DNA from: Plantibacter sp. PA-3-X8
Lineage (GTDB): Bacteria; Actinomycetota; Actinomycetes; Actinomycetales; Microbacteriaceae
Length of the DNA: 64,000 nt
Direction: 5' to 3'
Assembly (NCBI RefSeq): GCF_003856975.1
Contig: NZ_CP033107.1
Location: 1,612,001 to 1,676,000, forward strand
Shown here: positions 53,244 to 61,966 of the stretch, in pieces
How the letters are laid out: each line of letters starts with the position of its first letter
How positions within the stretch are numbered: the first letter of the stretch is position 1
Notes under the pieces: model-generated
The model's database searches: none
The model's input: only the letters and a program-made list of their open reading frames with translations
Told to the model about the DNA's origin: nothing
Made by a program: the position numbers and the translations under genes

Positions 53244-54020
53244 TCACAACACCTTCGACAGGAACGCCCGCGTCCTGGCGTGCTGCGGGTTGGCGAGCAC
53301 CTCGCGGGGTGCTCCCGTCTCCACGACGACGCCGCCGTCCATGAACACGAGTGAGTCGGCCACCTCCCGGGCGAACCCCATCTCGTGCGTGACGACGATC
53401 ATCGTCATGCCGTCCTTCGCGAGTCCCTTCATGACGTCGAGGACCTCGCCGACCAGCTCCGGGTCGAGTGCCGAGGTCGGCTCGTCGAACAGCATGAGCT
53501 TCGGGTCCATCGCGAGGGCCCGCGCGATCGCGACCCGCTGCTGCTGACCGCCTGACAGGTGGCCGGGGTACGCCGCCGCCTTGTCGCTCAGACCGACCCG
53601 GTCCAGGAGTTCCCGGCCGCGCTGCTCGGCGACCGCGCGCCGTTGGCCTTTCACCTGCATGGGTGCCTCGATGATGTTCTCGAGCGCCGTCATGTGGGGG
53701 AACAGGTTGAACCGCTGGAACACCATGCCGATGTCGCGCCGCTGCTTCGCCGCCTCCTTGGGCTTCAACTCGTAGAGCTTGTCGCCCCGCTCGCGGTAGC
53801 CGATGAGGTCACCCTCGACGAGCAACCGTCCGCCGTCGACCCGCTCCAGGTGGTTGATGCAGCGCAGGAAGGTCGACTTGCCGGAGCCCGACGGCCCGAC
53901 CAGGCACATCACCTCGCCGCGTCGTACCGTGAGCGAGATGTCCTTGAGGACCGTGTTCGAGCCGAAGGACTTCACCACGCCCTCCGCGCGGACCATGTCG
54001 GTCGTGTCCGTGATCGTCAT
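53244..54020 (-). CDS. Polar amino acid ABC importer ATPase
   Basis: This 258-residue GlnQ/HisP-type ATPase has Walker [10 protein letters not shown], the amino-acid-importer stretch [20 protein letters not shown], and signature [15 protein letters not shown]. Walker [14 protein letters not shown] and [14 protein letters not shown] follow. It overlaps the permease gene by four bases and is the last gene of the operon that begins with the amidohydrolase at 57589. Confidence 0.94.
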   Translation of the reverse strand: MTITDTTDMVRAEGVVKSFGSNTVLKDISLTVRRGEVMCLVGPSGSGKSTFLRCINHLERVDGGRLLVEGDLIGYRERGDKLYELKPKEAAKQRRDIGMVFQRFNLFPHMTALENIIEAPMQVKGQRRAVAEQRGRELLDRVGLSDKAAAYPGHLSGGQQQRVAIARALAMDPKLMLFDEPTSALDPELVGEVLDVMKGLAKDGMTMIVVTHEMGFAREVADSLVFMDGGVVVETGAPREVLANPQHARTRAFLSKVL

Positions 54021-54988
54021 CGTCGTTCTCCGCTCTCGCCGTCGGCAGGACTCTGCTTGGCGCGCGCCTCGGCCTCCTGGACCTGGATGGCCTCGGTCGT
54101 GACCGGTGCCCCCGCGTCGATCCTGGTGAGCCCGCGCGCGAACCGCTTCTCCAGGAAGTACTGACCCACCATCAGGATCGAGGTGAACAGCAGGTACCAG
54201 AGCGACGCGACGATGAGCAGCGGGATCGGGTTGAACGTCTCGGACGAGATGTCCCGCGACCTCGTGTAGAGCTCCTGCGTGAACGGGACGGCCGTCACGA
54301 GCGAGGTGGTCTTGAGCATCGAGATCACCTCGTTGCCGGTCGGCGGGATGATGATCCGCATCGACTGCGGCAGGATGACCCGCCGCATCGTCTGCGCCCA
54401 ACTCATCCCGAGCGCCGTCGACGCCTCCTCCTGTCCGCGGTCCACCGACAGCAGACCGGCGCGCACGATCTCCGACATGTAGGCGGCCTCGTTGAGCGCC
54501 AGCCCGATGACGGCGATCCAGAACGTGTTCAGCGCGGCGTCCGTCGGCAGCTGCGCGATCGGCGGGAGGAACGGCAGTCCGATGTTGAGCGTCGGGTAGA
54601 TCGTCGCGAGCAGGCCCCAGAAGACCAGCTGCACGTAGACCGGCGTCCCGCGGAACAGCCAGACGAAGCCCCATGCGATGGCTTTGAGCACCGGGTTCGG
54701 CGACAGTCTCATGATCGCGAGCACGACGCCGAGGACGATGGCGCCGATCATCGAGTACACCGTCAGCTGCAGCGTGATGAGCGCTGCCATGGTGATCCGC
54801 CGGTCGAAGACGTACTTGCCGACGGCCGGCCAGTCGTACGCCGGTCGCGTCGCCGCGTCGACCACGAAGGCGACGAGCAACAGCACGATGATGACGGCGA
54901 ACACGTTCCGCCACGGATGGCGGAGCTTGACGACCTTCAACGGCACCGGGGGCGCGGACGCCGTTCCGGTGGTTCTGGAGTCGCTCAC
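54017..54988 (-). CDS. Polar amino acid ABC importer permease
   Basis: This 323-residue HisM/GlnP-type permease has about five helices. [18 protein letters not shown] follows WGFVWLFRG, the usual FRGTP region. [28 protein letters not shown] is the coupling loop (about residues 175-202). A longer cytosolic tail (about 40 residues) than normal is present. The GTG start is two bases after the binding-protein stop. A single permease probably acts as a homodimer. Confidence 0.92.
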   Translation of the reverse strand: MSDSRTTGTASAPPVPLKVVKLRHPWRNVFAVIIVLLLVAFVVDAATRPAYDWPAVGKYVFDRRITMAALITLQLTVYSMIGAIVLGVVLAIMRLSPNPVLKAIAWGFVWLFRGTPVYVQLVFWGLLATIYPTLNIGLPFLPPIAQLPTDAALNTFWIAVIGLALNEAAYMSEIVRAGLLSVDRGQEEASTALGMSWAQTMRRVILPQSMRIIIPPTGNEVISMLKTTSLVTAVPFTQELYTRSRDISSETFNPIPLLIVASLWYLLFTSILMVGQYFLEKRFARGLTRIDAGAPVTTEAIQVQEAEARAKQSPADGESGERR

Positions 54989-54990
54989 GG

Positions 54991-55884
54991 TCAGCTCGTC
55001 GCGCCGTTGATGTCGATCTTGTCGATGGCACCGGACTCGACGCCCCACTTGCTCAGGATCGAGCCGTAGGTGCCGTCCTCCATGAGGGACTGCAGGGCGG
55101 CCTGGAGGGCCTTGCCGAGGTCGCCACGGTCCTTGGCGATCGGCATGCCGTAGAGGAACGTGGAGTAGACGTCACCGGAGAGTTCGAGCTTCCCGTCGCT
55201 CTGCTGGACGGCGTACTGCACGACCGGGGAGTCGGCGGTCATCGCGTCGGCGCGGCCGAGCGTGACCGCTGCCGTCGCCTCGTCCTGCGTGTCGTAGCCG
55301 AGGGCCTCGATCGCGGGCTTGCCGGCGTCCGTGCAGGCCTGTGACTTGGCGGGGACGTCGTCGAGGGCCTCCGTCGTGCCGTTCTGGACGGCGACCTTCA
55401 GCCCACAGGCGTTGTCGGGGTCGACGGACTTGCCCGCGAGGGTCGCCCACTGGATCCCGGCCGTGAAGTAGTCGACCATGTCGACCTGCTGCTGACGCTC
55501 CTTGGTGTCGAAGAAGGACGACAGCCCGACGTCGTACTTGCCACCGGTGATGCTCGGGATGATGTTGTCGAACTTCGCCACCTGGTAGTCGGTGGTGAGG
55601 CCGAGCTTGCCGGCCATCGCGTCGGCGAGCTCGATCTCCCAACCGATCGGGTCGCCGTTCGCGTCCTTGAACTCGTTGGGCGCGTAGGTCGCGTCGGTGC
55701 CGAGGATGAGCTTGCCGGCTTGACGGATGTCGTCGGGGAGCAGTGCCTCGGCGGCCTTGTCGACGGTCACCGCGGCAGCTGAGCCGGTGGCGTCGGGTGT
55801 GGCGACCTCGTTGTTGACGCAGCCGGTGAGCAGCAGCGCGGCGGCGGCCGTGAGTGCGGCCGGGAGCAGGTATCGGTTCTTCAT
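54991..55884 (-). CDS. Polar amino acid ABC importer binding lipoprotein (family 3)
   Basis: This 297-residue protein has a lipobox LLLTGC (Cys about residue 22). A family 3 binding fold follows: [56 protein letters not shown] and [13 protein letters not shown]. The aromatic and Arg positions that hold the amino group are broadly conserved; the amino acid bound cannot be told. It starts one base after the amidohydrolase stop. Confidence 0.92.
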   Translation of the reverse strand: MKNRYLLPAALTAAAALLLTGCVNNEVATPDATGSAAAVTVDKAAEALLPDDIRQAGKLILGTDATYAPNEFKDANGDPIGWEIELADAMAGKLGLTTDYQVAKFDNIIPSITGGKYDVGLSSFFDTKERQQQVDMVDYFTAGIQWATLAGKSVDPDNACGLKVAVQNGTTEALDDVPAKSQACTDAGKPAIEALGYDTQDEATAAVTLGRADAMTADSPVVQYAVQQSDGKLELSGDVYSTFLYGMPIAKDRGDLGKALQAALQSLMEDGTYGSILSKWGVESGAIDKIDINGATS

Positions 55885-55885
55885 G

Positions 55886-57589
55886 TCAGGTTCCTTGCTC
55901 GGTTGATGTGGTGGTGGAGGTGAAGACGCGGCGTCCGGCGATCCAGGTCCCGACGGTCCTGGTGTGCGCGATCTCGGTGGTGGGGCCGGCGAACGGGTCG
56001 CGATCGACGAGGACGAGGTCTGCGACGGCGCCGACCTCGATCACTCCGGTGTCGTCGCGGTGGTCGATCCGGTTGGACCCGTGCGTGTACGCGGCGATCG
56101 CGGCTCCGAGCGTCAGCGACTGTCCCGGGTTGAGCGGTTCGGGGTGGTGGTCTGGATCGTCGACGGGCAGCGTCCGGTTGACGGCCACATGCAGGGCCTG
56201 CCACGGGTCGGGGGTCGTGACGGGCCAGTCCGATCCGGCGCAGAGCAGGGTGCCGAGTCGTGCCGCATCGCCGAACGGATACTGCCAGGAGGCGCGATCC
56301 TCGCCGAGCAGGGGCAGGTTCAGCTCGACCATCTGGGGCTCCCACGTGGCCCAGAGCGCCTGCATGTTCATCGTGACGCCGAGTCGGGCGAACCGCGGCA
56401 GGTCGTCGGGGTGGACGATCTGCACGTGCGCGATGTGGTGCCGGTTGTCGCTCTCGCCGTTGCGCTCCCGCGCTGCCTCCAGGGCGTCGAGGCACTCGCG
56501 GACCGCCCGGTCGCCGATCGCGTGGAAGTGGACCTGGAATCCGGCGGCGTCGAGCCTCGTGACCGCCTCGACGAGGGTCGCGGGCTCCAGGAAGGAGATG
56601 CCGCGCTCGGGCGCGGTGTCTCCGCAGTGGCAGGTGCGGAGGTAGGGGTCGATCATCGCGGCGGTCCGGTTCTCGGGGATGCCGTCCTGCATGATCTTGA
56701 CGGTGCCCGCCGTGAAGCGCCCGGTCGTCGTCCCGAGGGCTGCGGCGCGGCGTGCGATCGCGTCGCGGCGTGCGATGAGTTCGTCGATCTGCTCGAGTCC
56801 ACGATCCCGGTCCCACCAGAGCGCCCCCACGACGTCGCTGGTGAGTGACCCGTCCGCCATCGCCTGCAGGTAGGCGTCGCTCGTGTCGGTGTGACTGCCG
56901 TAGTCGCCGACGATCGCATCCTGCCAGCCGGTGACGCCGAAGCCGTGGAGGGTCTGCTGAGCTGCGATGAGGGCGGCCGCGACGTCCTCATCGGTGTCGA
57001 CGGGGACGAACCGGGACACGAGCGAGCGGGCACCCTCGTGGAGCATGCCGTTCGGGGTGCCGTCCGCGTCCCGCTCGATCCGGCCGTCGGCGGGGTCCGG
57101 TGTGGTGTGGTCGATGCCGGCGAGGCGGAGTGCCGCGGTGTTCACCCAGGCACCGTGGTGGTCGCGGTTCTGGAGGAAGACGGGGCGGTCCGGCACCACC
57201 CGGTCGAGGTCAGCGGCGAGCGGGGTGCCGCCGGGGAAGGCGGCTTGTTGCCAGCCGCCGCCGACGATCCACGGGCGCTCGGGGTGGGCCTCGGCGTAGG
57301 CGGCGATCGTGGCGAGGTACTCCTCGGGGGTGCGCTCGGCCGACAGGTCGCACGCGAGCTGTTCGAGTCCGGCCTCAATCGGATGGACGTGCGCGTCGAC
57401 GAAGCCGGGGAGCAGCAGACCGCCTCGGAGGTCCACGATCTCGGTGTCGGGACCGATCGCCGCGTGTGCGTCGGCGTCGAGAGCGACGATCCGGCCGTCG
57501 GAGACGGCGACGGCACCGGTCTGCGGCGTGAGCAGGGCGTTCCGGAAGACGGTGCCTCCGGTGAAGACCGTGTCCGCGTTGCTCGTCAT
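55886..57589 (-). CDS. Amidohydrolase family protein (YtcJ-like)
   Basis: This 567-residue metal-dependent hydrolase of the TIM-barrel amidohydrolase superfamily has the metal-binding VDAHVHPIEAG near residues 60-70. VHFHAIGDRAVRECLDALE and HIAHVQIVHPDDLPRF supply further His ligands, and LCAGSDWPVTTPDPW carries the catalytic Asp. YtcJ-type enzymes release amines or amino acids from N-acyl compounds. Sitting first in an operon with an amino-acid importer suggests it processes the imported compound. Confidence 0.88.
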   Translation of the reverse strand: MTSNADTVFTGGTVFRNALLTPQTGAVAVSDGRIVALDADAHAAIGPDTEIVDLRGGLLLPGFVDAHVHPIEAGLEQLACDLSAERTPEEYLATIAAYAEAHPERPWIVGGGWQQAAFPGGTPLAADLDRVVPDRPVFLQNRDHHGAWVNTAALRLAGIDHTTPDPADGRIERDADGTPNGMLHEGARSLVSRFVPVDTDEDVAAALIAAQQTLHGFGVTGWQDAIVGDYGSHTDTSDAYLQAMADGSLTSDVVGALWWDRDRGLEQIDELIARRDAIARRAAALGTTTGRFTAGTVKIMQDGIPENRTAAMIDPYLRTCHCGDTAPERGISFLEPATLVEAVTRLDAAGFQVHFHAIGDRAVRECLDALEAARERNGESDNRHHIAHVQIVHPDDLPRFARLGVTMNMQALWATWEPQMVELNLPLLGEDRASWQYPFGDAARLGTLLCAGSDWPVTTPDPWQALHVAVNRTLPVDDPDHHPEPLNPGQSLTLGAAIAAYTHGSNRIDHRDDTGVIEVGAVADLVLVDRDPFAGPTTEIAHTRTVGTWIAGRRVFTSTTTSTEQGT

Positions 57590-57747
57590 ATCACCTGCTC
57601 GAAGCGTCGGTGGTGCCGTCTGGCCGGCGCGTCATCCTCGGCGCGCTAGCGGTATCGAGAGCATAACCCGGATCGAGGTGACGGATTCGTGCGTCGGATC
57701 GCGTTTCTGCAACGGATTCCTCCAGCCGTGGCGTCAGCGCACGCGAA

Positions 57748-57775
57748 CGGGCCCGGAGCATGTGCTCCGGGCCCG
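57748..57775 (-). terminator. Hairpin after the quinone-reductase-like gene
   Basis: CGGGCCCGGAGCA pairs with TGCTCCGGGCCCG across a two-base centre, 28 bases beyond the stop of the minus-strand gene ending at 57803. Confidence 0.7.
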
Positions 57776-57802
57776 GCTGATTGCAGGAGGTGTGGACGCG
57801 GC

Positions 57803-58660
57803 TTAGGCGACGAGCGTGCGCAGTCCTTCGATCAGGGGCGTGGTCGGACGCCCGATCAGCCGACCGAGGTCGCCGCTCGTGTCGGCGAGGAGCCCGTCAC
57901 GGGTGTTGCCGTCGAGGGCGACGACGAATCCCGCGGTGCCCTCATCGAGACCGGCGGCCAGCAGGGCCTTCAGGTGGTCCTCGGGGGAGAGGTCCTGGTA
58001 CGCGACCTCGCGGCCGATGACCTCGCCGATCGCCTGCGCCAGCTCGTTGTGCGACCACGCGACGTCGCCGGCGAGCTCGTAGGCCTTGCCCTCGTGTCCG
58101 TCGGTGGTGAGGACGACGGCGGCCGCCTCCGCGTAGTCGGTGCGCGACGCGCTCGACACGAGACCGTCGCCGACGCTCCCGACGAACGATCCGGTCGCCT
58201 TGGCCTGGTCGACGGACTGGCCGTAGTTCTCGGTGTACCAGCCGTTGCGGAGGATGGTGAAGGGGAGGCCGGACGCGTGGATGAGCTCCTCGGTCGCCTT
58301 GTGCTCGGGGGCGAGGATCAGCGGGGAGGTGTCGGCACGGAGCGCGCTCGTGTAGACGAGGCGGGCGACGCCGGCGCGCTTGGCGGCGTCGATGACCGCG
58401 GCGTGCTGGGCGACGCGCTGGCCGACCTCGCTGCTGGAGACGAGCAGGACCGTGTCGCCGGCCTCGAGGGCGGCGTCGAGGGTGGCCGGGTCGGCGAAGT
58501 CGACCTTCGAGGTACGGACGCCCTGCGCGGCGAGATCGGCGAGCGCCTCGGTCCGGCGGCCGGTGGCGACGATGGTGGCGGGGTCGGTGCCGCGGGCGAG
58601 CAGGTGCTCGACGACGAGGTGGCCGAGCTGGCCGGTGGCTCCGGTGACGACGAGAGACAT
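57803..58660 (-). CDS. NmrA-type NAD(P)H:quinone oxidoreductase-like protein
   Basis: This 285-residue atypical SDR has the cofactor motif GATGQLG (residues 7-13). LVYTSALRADTSPLILAPEHKATEELI and FTILRNGWYTENY are found in QorB/Qor2 quinone reductases, which use NADPH to detoxify quinones. It is divergent from an HxlR regulator with one conserved N-terminal cysteine, the arrangement seen for qor2-qorR of Corynebacterium. GAAAGGA precedes the ATG. Confidence 0.88.
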   Translation of the reverse strand: MSLVVTGATGQLGHLVVEHLLARGTDPATIVATGRRTEALADLAAQGVRTSKVDFADPATLDAALEAGDTVLLVSSSEVGQRVAQHAAVIDAAKRAGVARLVYTSALRADTSPLILAPEHKATEELIHASGLPFTILRNGWYTENYGQSVDQAKATGSFVGSVGDGLVSSASRTDYAEAAAVVLTTDGHEGKAYELAGDVAWSHNELAQAIGEVIGREVAYQDLSPEDHLKALLAAGLDEGTAGFVVALDGNTRDGLLADTSGDLGRLIGRPTTPLIEGLRTLVA

Positions 58661-58776
58661 GTGAGGGTCCTTTCGATGGGGTTCGCTGAGGAGGAACCCG
58701 CTTCCGATCACATTACTTCCCGATCTGCAGTACCCACTTTGAGGTAAGCTACTGTCCGATAAGTAAGGAATGAGCC

Positions 58777-59148
58777 ATGACAAGCGTAGACACGCAGCTG
58801 GGAAGACGCCCCGGATTCACCGACGGCATCCTGCCTGCCGCCTGCCCCTCGCGCACGGTGCTCGACCACGTGACCAGCAAGTGGGGCGTCCTCGTCCTCC
58901 TGGCGCTGTCCGACGGCACCCATCGCTGGGGTGAGCTGCGACGGGTGGTCCAGGGCATCAGCGAGAAGATGCTGGCCCAGACACTCCGCACGCTCGAGGA
59001 GGACGGCCTCGTCGTCCGCGTCGCACACCCCGAGATCCCGCCCCGTGTCGAGTACAGCCTGAGCGACCGCGGTCGCGACCTCAACGAGCACCTGATGCCC
59101 TTGATGGCGTGGATCGACCACAACGCGTCGGAGATCCTCGGACGCTAG
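58777..59148 (+). CDS. HxlR-family redox-type regulator
   Basis: This 123-residue winged-helix protein has WGVLVLLALSDGTHRWGELRR, then ISEKMLAQTLRTLEEDGLV (recognition region) and PPRVEYSLSDRG (wing). Cys23 in PAACPSRTVLDH is at the position used by YodB, HypR and QorR to sense diamide and quinones. Control of the divergent quinone reductase is inferred. AAGGAATG gives an SD. Its stop overlaps the convergent kinase stop region by four bases. Confidence 0.9.
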   Translation: MTSVDTQLGRRPGFTDGILPAACPSRTVLDHVTSKWGVLVLLALSDGTHRWGELRRVVQGISEKMLAQTLRTLEEDGLVVRVAHPEIPPRVEYSLSDRGRDLNEHLMPLMAWIDHNASEILGR

Positions 59149-60398
59149 GCGGTCCGGCCGAGTGCCGCAAGGACGTCCACGAGCGTCGATGGGTCGCCGA
59201 CGTTCCCCGGGACGACCACGTAGAGCTTCTCCTCGTCCTCGGGTGTCACCACGCTCCACACCGAGACCCCGGGCAGCACCTGTCCGAGGACGCGCGCGCG
59301 TCTGGCGCCGAGTCCGACCCGGGCGACCTCGGCGGAGGTGATGCCGCCCTTCGACACGACGACCTCCACCGATCGTCGGAGCGCAGCGGTCGCCGACGTC
59401 AGCGCGATCATCACCCGCTCGCCGTGGTCGAGCGTGTTGTGCGAGGCGTCCCGTTCCCGCTCGGACGAGATCGCGGCGAACCCCGTCGCGGTGAGTCGCG
59501 CTCGAGCGGCGTCCGCCACGGCCCGTCCGGTGGCGGCGGCATCCTGGAGGGCGTCGCTCGTGGGGACGATCTCGGCGGGGCCGAACGCCGCCTCGACGGG
59601 CGCAAGCTGTCGCGTCGCACCGATGGTGTGGGAGCCGCAGACGAGGAGCGCGGCGACCGGCTCCGCGACGAGCGGCGAGGGGAGGAGCCCGTCGCTCTCG
59701 ACGCCCGCGATGGCCGCAGCGAGGGGGGACGCCGACCGGACGACCACGTCGGATCCGTCGGCCCAGGCCGCCGTGATGGCCTGCGCGACGATCCGGACGT
59801 CGTCTCCCGTCTCCGCATCCGGAAGGAGCACCGTTCCGGGAGCGGCGTCACGGAGCGCTGCACGGAACTCGGCGGCGCCGTCGCGAAGACCCGCCAGACC
59901 GAAGTGGGCGGCCTCCCGCCCGGACTGTTCGCGCACGTAGTCCGGCAGGTGTCCCGAGCGGAACGGGAACACGGGGTCCTGGGCGTACTCCGTCTCGTGG
60001 GCCGGCAGTGTCTCGTCACCGATCCGGACGTAGTGGGTGCCGTCGATGGTCGTCCGCCCGCCCTCCGGGAAGGCCGGGACGAACACGATGACGCTGCGGT
60101 CCCCGGTGAAGACGGCGGTCTCGGCGAACACGTGCCCGCGCAGGGTCGAGTCACCTCGGAGGACGATGTGGATGCGTTCTCCGAGACGACGGCCGGCCTC
60201 CGCCGCCTGCTCGCGGGTGCGTTCCAGGAGCGCGACGGCCTCGTCCTCCCGCACGGCGCGGGTGTTGGTGAGCAGGTAGACCGCGTCGGCTCCGCCGAGG
60301 GCCTGCTCGATGAGGTCGGCGTCCCACTCCAGCAGGACGTCGACGCCGGAGGCCGACTGCGTGCCGGTGGGGTCGTCGTCGAGGATGAGGGTCTTCAT
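59145..60398 (-). CDS. Four-carbon acid sugar kinase (DUF1537/OtnK-like)
   Basis: This 417-residue protein has an N-terminal sugar-binding domain with ILDDDPTGTQSASGVDVLL (residues 5-23) and VLRGDSTLRGHVFAE. The C-terminal nucleotide-binding domain has VVVSKGGITSAEVARVGLGARRA. Enzymes of this family phosphorylate threonate, erythronate or 3-oxo-tetronate with ATP. The neighbouring dehydrogenase supports a tetronate catabolic route to a triose phosphate. CAGGAG precedes the ATG. The expected aldolase and isomerase genes are not in this window. Confidence 0.9.
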   Translation of the reverse strand: MKTLILDDDPTGTQSASGVDVLLEWDADLIEQALGGADAVYLLTNTRAVREDEAVALLERTREQAAEAGRRLGERIHIVLRGDSTLRGHVFAETAVFTGDRSVIVFVPAFPEGGRTTIDGTHYVRIGDETLPAHETEYAQDPVFPFRSGHLPDYVREQSGREAAHFGLAGLRDGAAEFRAALRDAAPGTVLLPDAETGDDVRIVAQAITAAWADGSDVVVRSASPLAAAIAGVESDGLLPSPLVAEPVAALLVCGSHTIGATRQLAPVEAAFGPAEIVPTSDALQDAAATGRAVADAARARLTATGFAAISSERERDASHNTLDHGERVMIALTSATAALRRSVEVVVSKGGITSAEVARVGLGARRARVLGQVLPGVSVWSVVTPEDEEKLYVVVPGNVGDPSTLVDVLAALGRTA

Positions 60399-60505
60399 GC
60401 GTGGGGCTCCTGGGTGGTGGAACGTGCGGCTCCGAGGGGCTGGGGCGTCGTGCGTGGGGCTCCTGGGCGGTGCGACGTGCCGTCGTCGAGGATCAGGGTC
60501 TTCAT
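60395..60505 (-). pseudogene. 36-codon duplicate of the kinase 5' end
   Basis: This short frame begins with the same nine residues as the kinase (MKTLILDDx) and then continues in unrelated sequence. Its ATG overlaps the dehydrogenase stop (ATGA) and its own TGA overlaps the kinase ATG. A CAGGAGCCCCACGCA-containing segment occurs twice inside it, so the kinase's SD is duplicated too. It looks like a local duplication that preserved translational coupling. Confidence 0.7.
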
Positions 60506-61410
60506 GCGCGCGTCTCCTGGCGGGGGTGGCCGGCATCCTGGTAGGTCTCGATCACGCGGGAGTCGTCGCGTGCGCCGAGGCCGGACGCCGCAGCGGCGAG
60601 GAAGCGTTCGCGCGCCGCGTCGAGGACGGGGGTCGCGGCTCCGGCGGCGCTCGCCGCATCGGCGACGAGGCCGGTGTCCTTGACGAAGATGTCGACGCGG
60701 CTCATCACCGGGGCATCGGTGTCCTGCAGCATGCGGGGTCCGCGGTCCGACAGCATCCAGGACGCGGCTGCACCGGACTCGACGAGGGGGAGGACGGCCG
60801 CCGGGTCGAGTCCGAGCGAGGACGCGAGGGCGAGGGCTTCGGCGGCAGCGGCGATGTGCACCGCGCAGAGGTGCTGGTTGACGACCTTGATCGCCTGGCC
60901 GTCGCCGATGGCTTCGCCGACGAGCCTGGCTGTGCCGAGGGCGGCGAGCGGCTCCGCTGCGGCCGCGGTGGCGGCGGGGGATCCGGATACGAACATGGTG
61001 AGCTCGCCGGTGCTGGCGCGTGCCACGCCGCCGGTGACCGGTGCGTCGACGACCGCTGCGCCCGCGGCTTCGAGACGGGCGGCCTGCTCGACGACGGAGG
61101 CGGGGCCGACGGTGCTCATGATGATCCAGGTCTGGCCGGAGGGATCGGTGGCGGCGAGGGCGAGGGTGACGAGTTCGGCGAGCTGGTCGGGCGTCGCGAC
61201 CATGACCACGACGGTGTCGGCCTGTGGCGCCTCGGTGATCGACTCGACCGCGCTGATGCCGGCGGCGTCCGCGCGTTCCCGTGCGGCGGGGAAGGGGTCG
61301 ACGCCCGTGACCCGGTGGCCGGCCGCGGCGAGCTGGGTGGCCATCGGCAGGCCGATCGCGCCGATACCGACGAAGGTGATGGTGCGTGCGGGCAGTGGCG
61401 TCGATGCCAT
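60502..61410 (-). CDS. NAD-dependent beta-hydroxyacid dehydrogenase (threonate dehydrogenase LtnD-like)
   Basis: This 302-residue Rossmann enzyme has the cofactor loop GIGAIGLPMA (about residues 15-24). VDAPVTGGVARASTGELTMFV follows, with catalytic Lys in AIKVVNQHLCAVH. These are marks of the 3-hydroxyisobutyrate dehydrogenase family. Operon position directly before a DUF1537 kinase points to oxidation of a tetronate (threonate or erythronate). GGAGG precedes the ATG. A FadR-type operator lies 16-30 bases upstream. Confidence 0.85.
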   Translation of the reverse strand: MASTPLPARTITFVGIGAIGLPMATQLAAAGHRVTGVDPFPAARERADAAGISAVESITEAPQADTVVVMVATPDQLAELVTLALAATDPSGQTWIIMSTVGPASVVEQAARLEAAGAAVVDAPVTGGVARASTGELTMFVSGSPAATAAAAEPLAALGTARLVGEAIGDGQAIKVVNQHLCAVHIAAAAEALALASSLGLDPAAVLPLVESGAAASWMLSDRGPRMLQDTDAPVMSRVDIFVKDTGLVADAASAAGAATPVLDAARERFLAAAASGLGARDDSRVIETYQDAGHPRQETRA

Positions 61411-61425
61411 GGCGTCCTCCGGTGG

Positions 61426-61440
61426 ATTGGTTGGACCAAT
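61426..61440 (-). promoter_or_regulatory. GntR/FadR-type operator of the tetronate operon
   Basis: ATTGGTTGGACCAAT is a perfect 6-3-6 inverted repeat containing TGGTTGGACCA, close to the FadR-family TGGTNNGACCA consensus. The partial GntR/FCD gene at the right edge is a candidate regulator. Confidence 0.7.
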
Positions 61441-61644
61441 CGTAGCCGCCGGTGTCGACACGGGCAAGCGCCCGGTGGTGGGCGCCCGGCTGCCCGTCGA
61501 CACGGGGTACGCGGCTCCTTCCGGCCATTGAGCTTGTCGAAATGCCCCCGAGGACCCGTCGACAGGCGCACTGCGGCGCAGCTCAGCGATCGAGGGTGAT
61601 TCGGGGAACCCTAGCCCGATGACCGAGGTGGCGCGGCTCAGCTG

Positions 61645-61958
61645 CCCTTCGACGGGCTCAGGGACCGGGCCATCCGGGTGAACCTTTCCCGCTCATCGAG
61701 GCGGCGCGACCCGAGTGCCCTTCGACAGGCTCAGGGACCGAAAGCGTGCGAGCACAGGCCAGCCCGGTCACTGAGCTTGTCGAAGTGCCCACGAGGACTC
61801 CTCAGCGTTCCGGGTGAACCTCTCCCGCTCATCGAGGCGGCGCGACCCGAGTGCCCTTCGACAGGCTCAGGGACCGAAAGCGTGCGAGCACAGGCCAGCC
61901 CGGTCACTGAGCCTGTCGAAGTGCCCACGAGGAACCCTTCGACAGGCTCAGGGACTGC
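61645..61958. repeat. Family 1 repeat array
   Basis: Copies lie at about 61645-61666, 61719-61740, 61769-61790 (inverted), 61855-61876, 61905-61926 (inverted) and 61937-61958, with a degenerate one near 61523-61540. Confidence 0.85.
61673..61933. repeat. 136-bp tandem duplication
   Basis: Copy 1 (61673-61808) and copy 2 (61809-61933) match from TCCGGGTGAACCT through CCCACGAGGA with very few differences. Each carries one direct and one inverted family 1 element. Confidence 0.85.
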
Positions 61959-61966
61959 GGCGGGGT

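Larger units (their letters stand above)
61411..61966. other. Intergenic region of repeats, no gene
   Basis: This 556-base gap holds the operator (61426-61440) and a long imperfect inverted repeat (about 61452-61500, arms around GTGTCGACACGGGCA). It also holds at least seven family 1 repeats and a 136-bp tandem duplication. Open frames here are only translations of the repeats. Confidence 0.7.
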
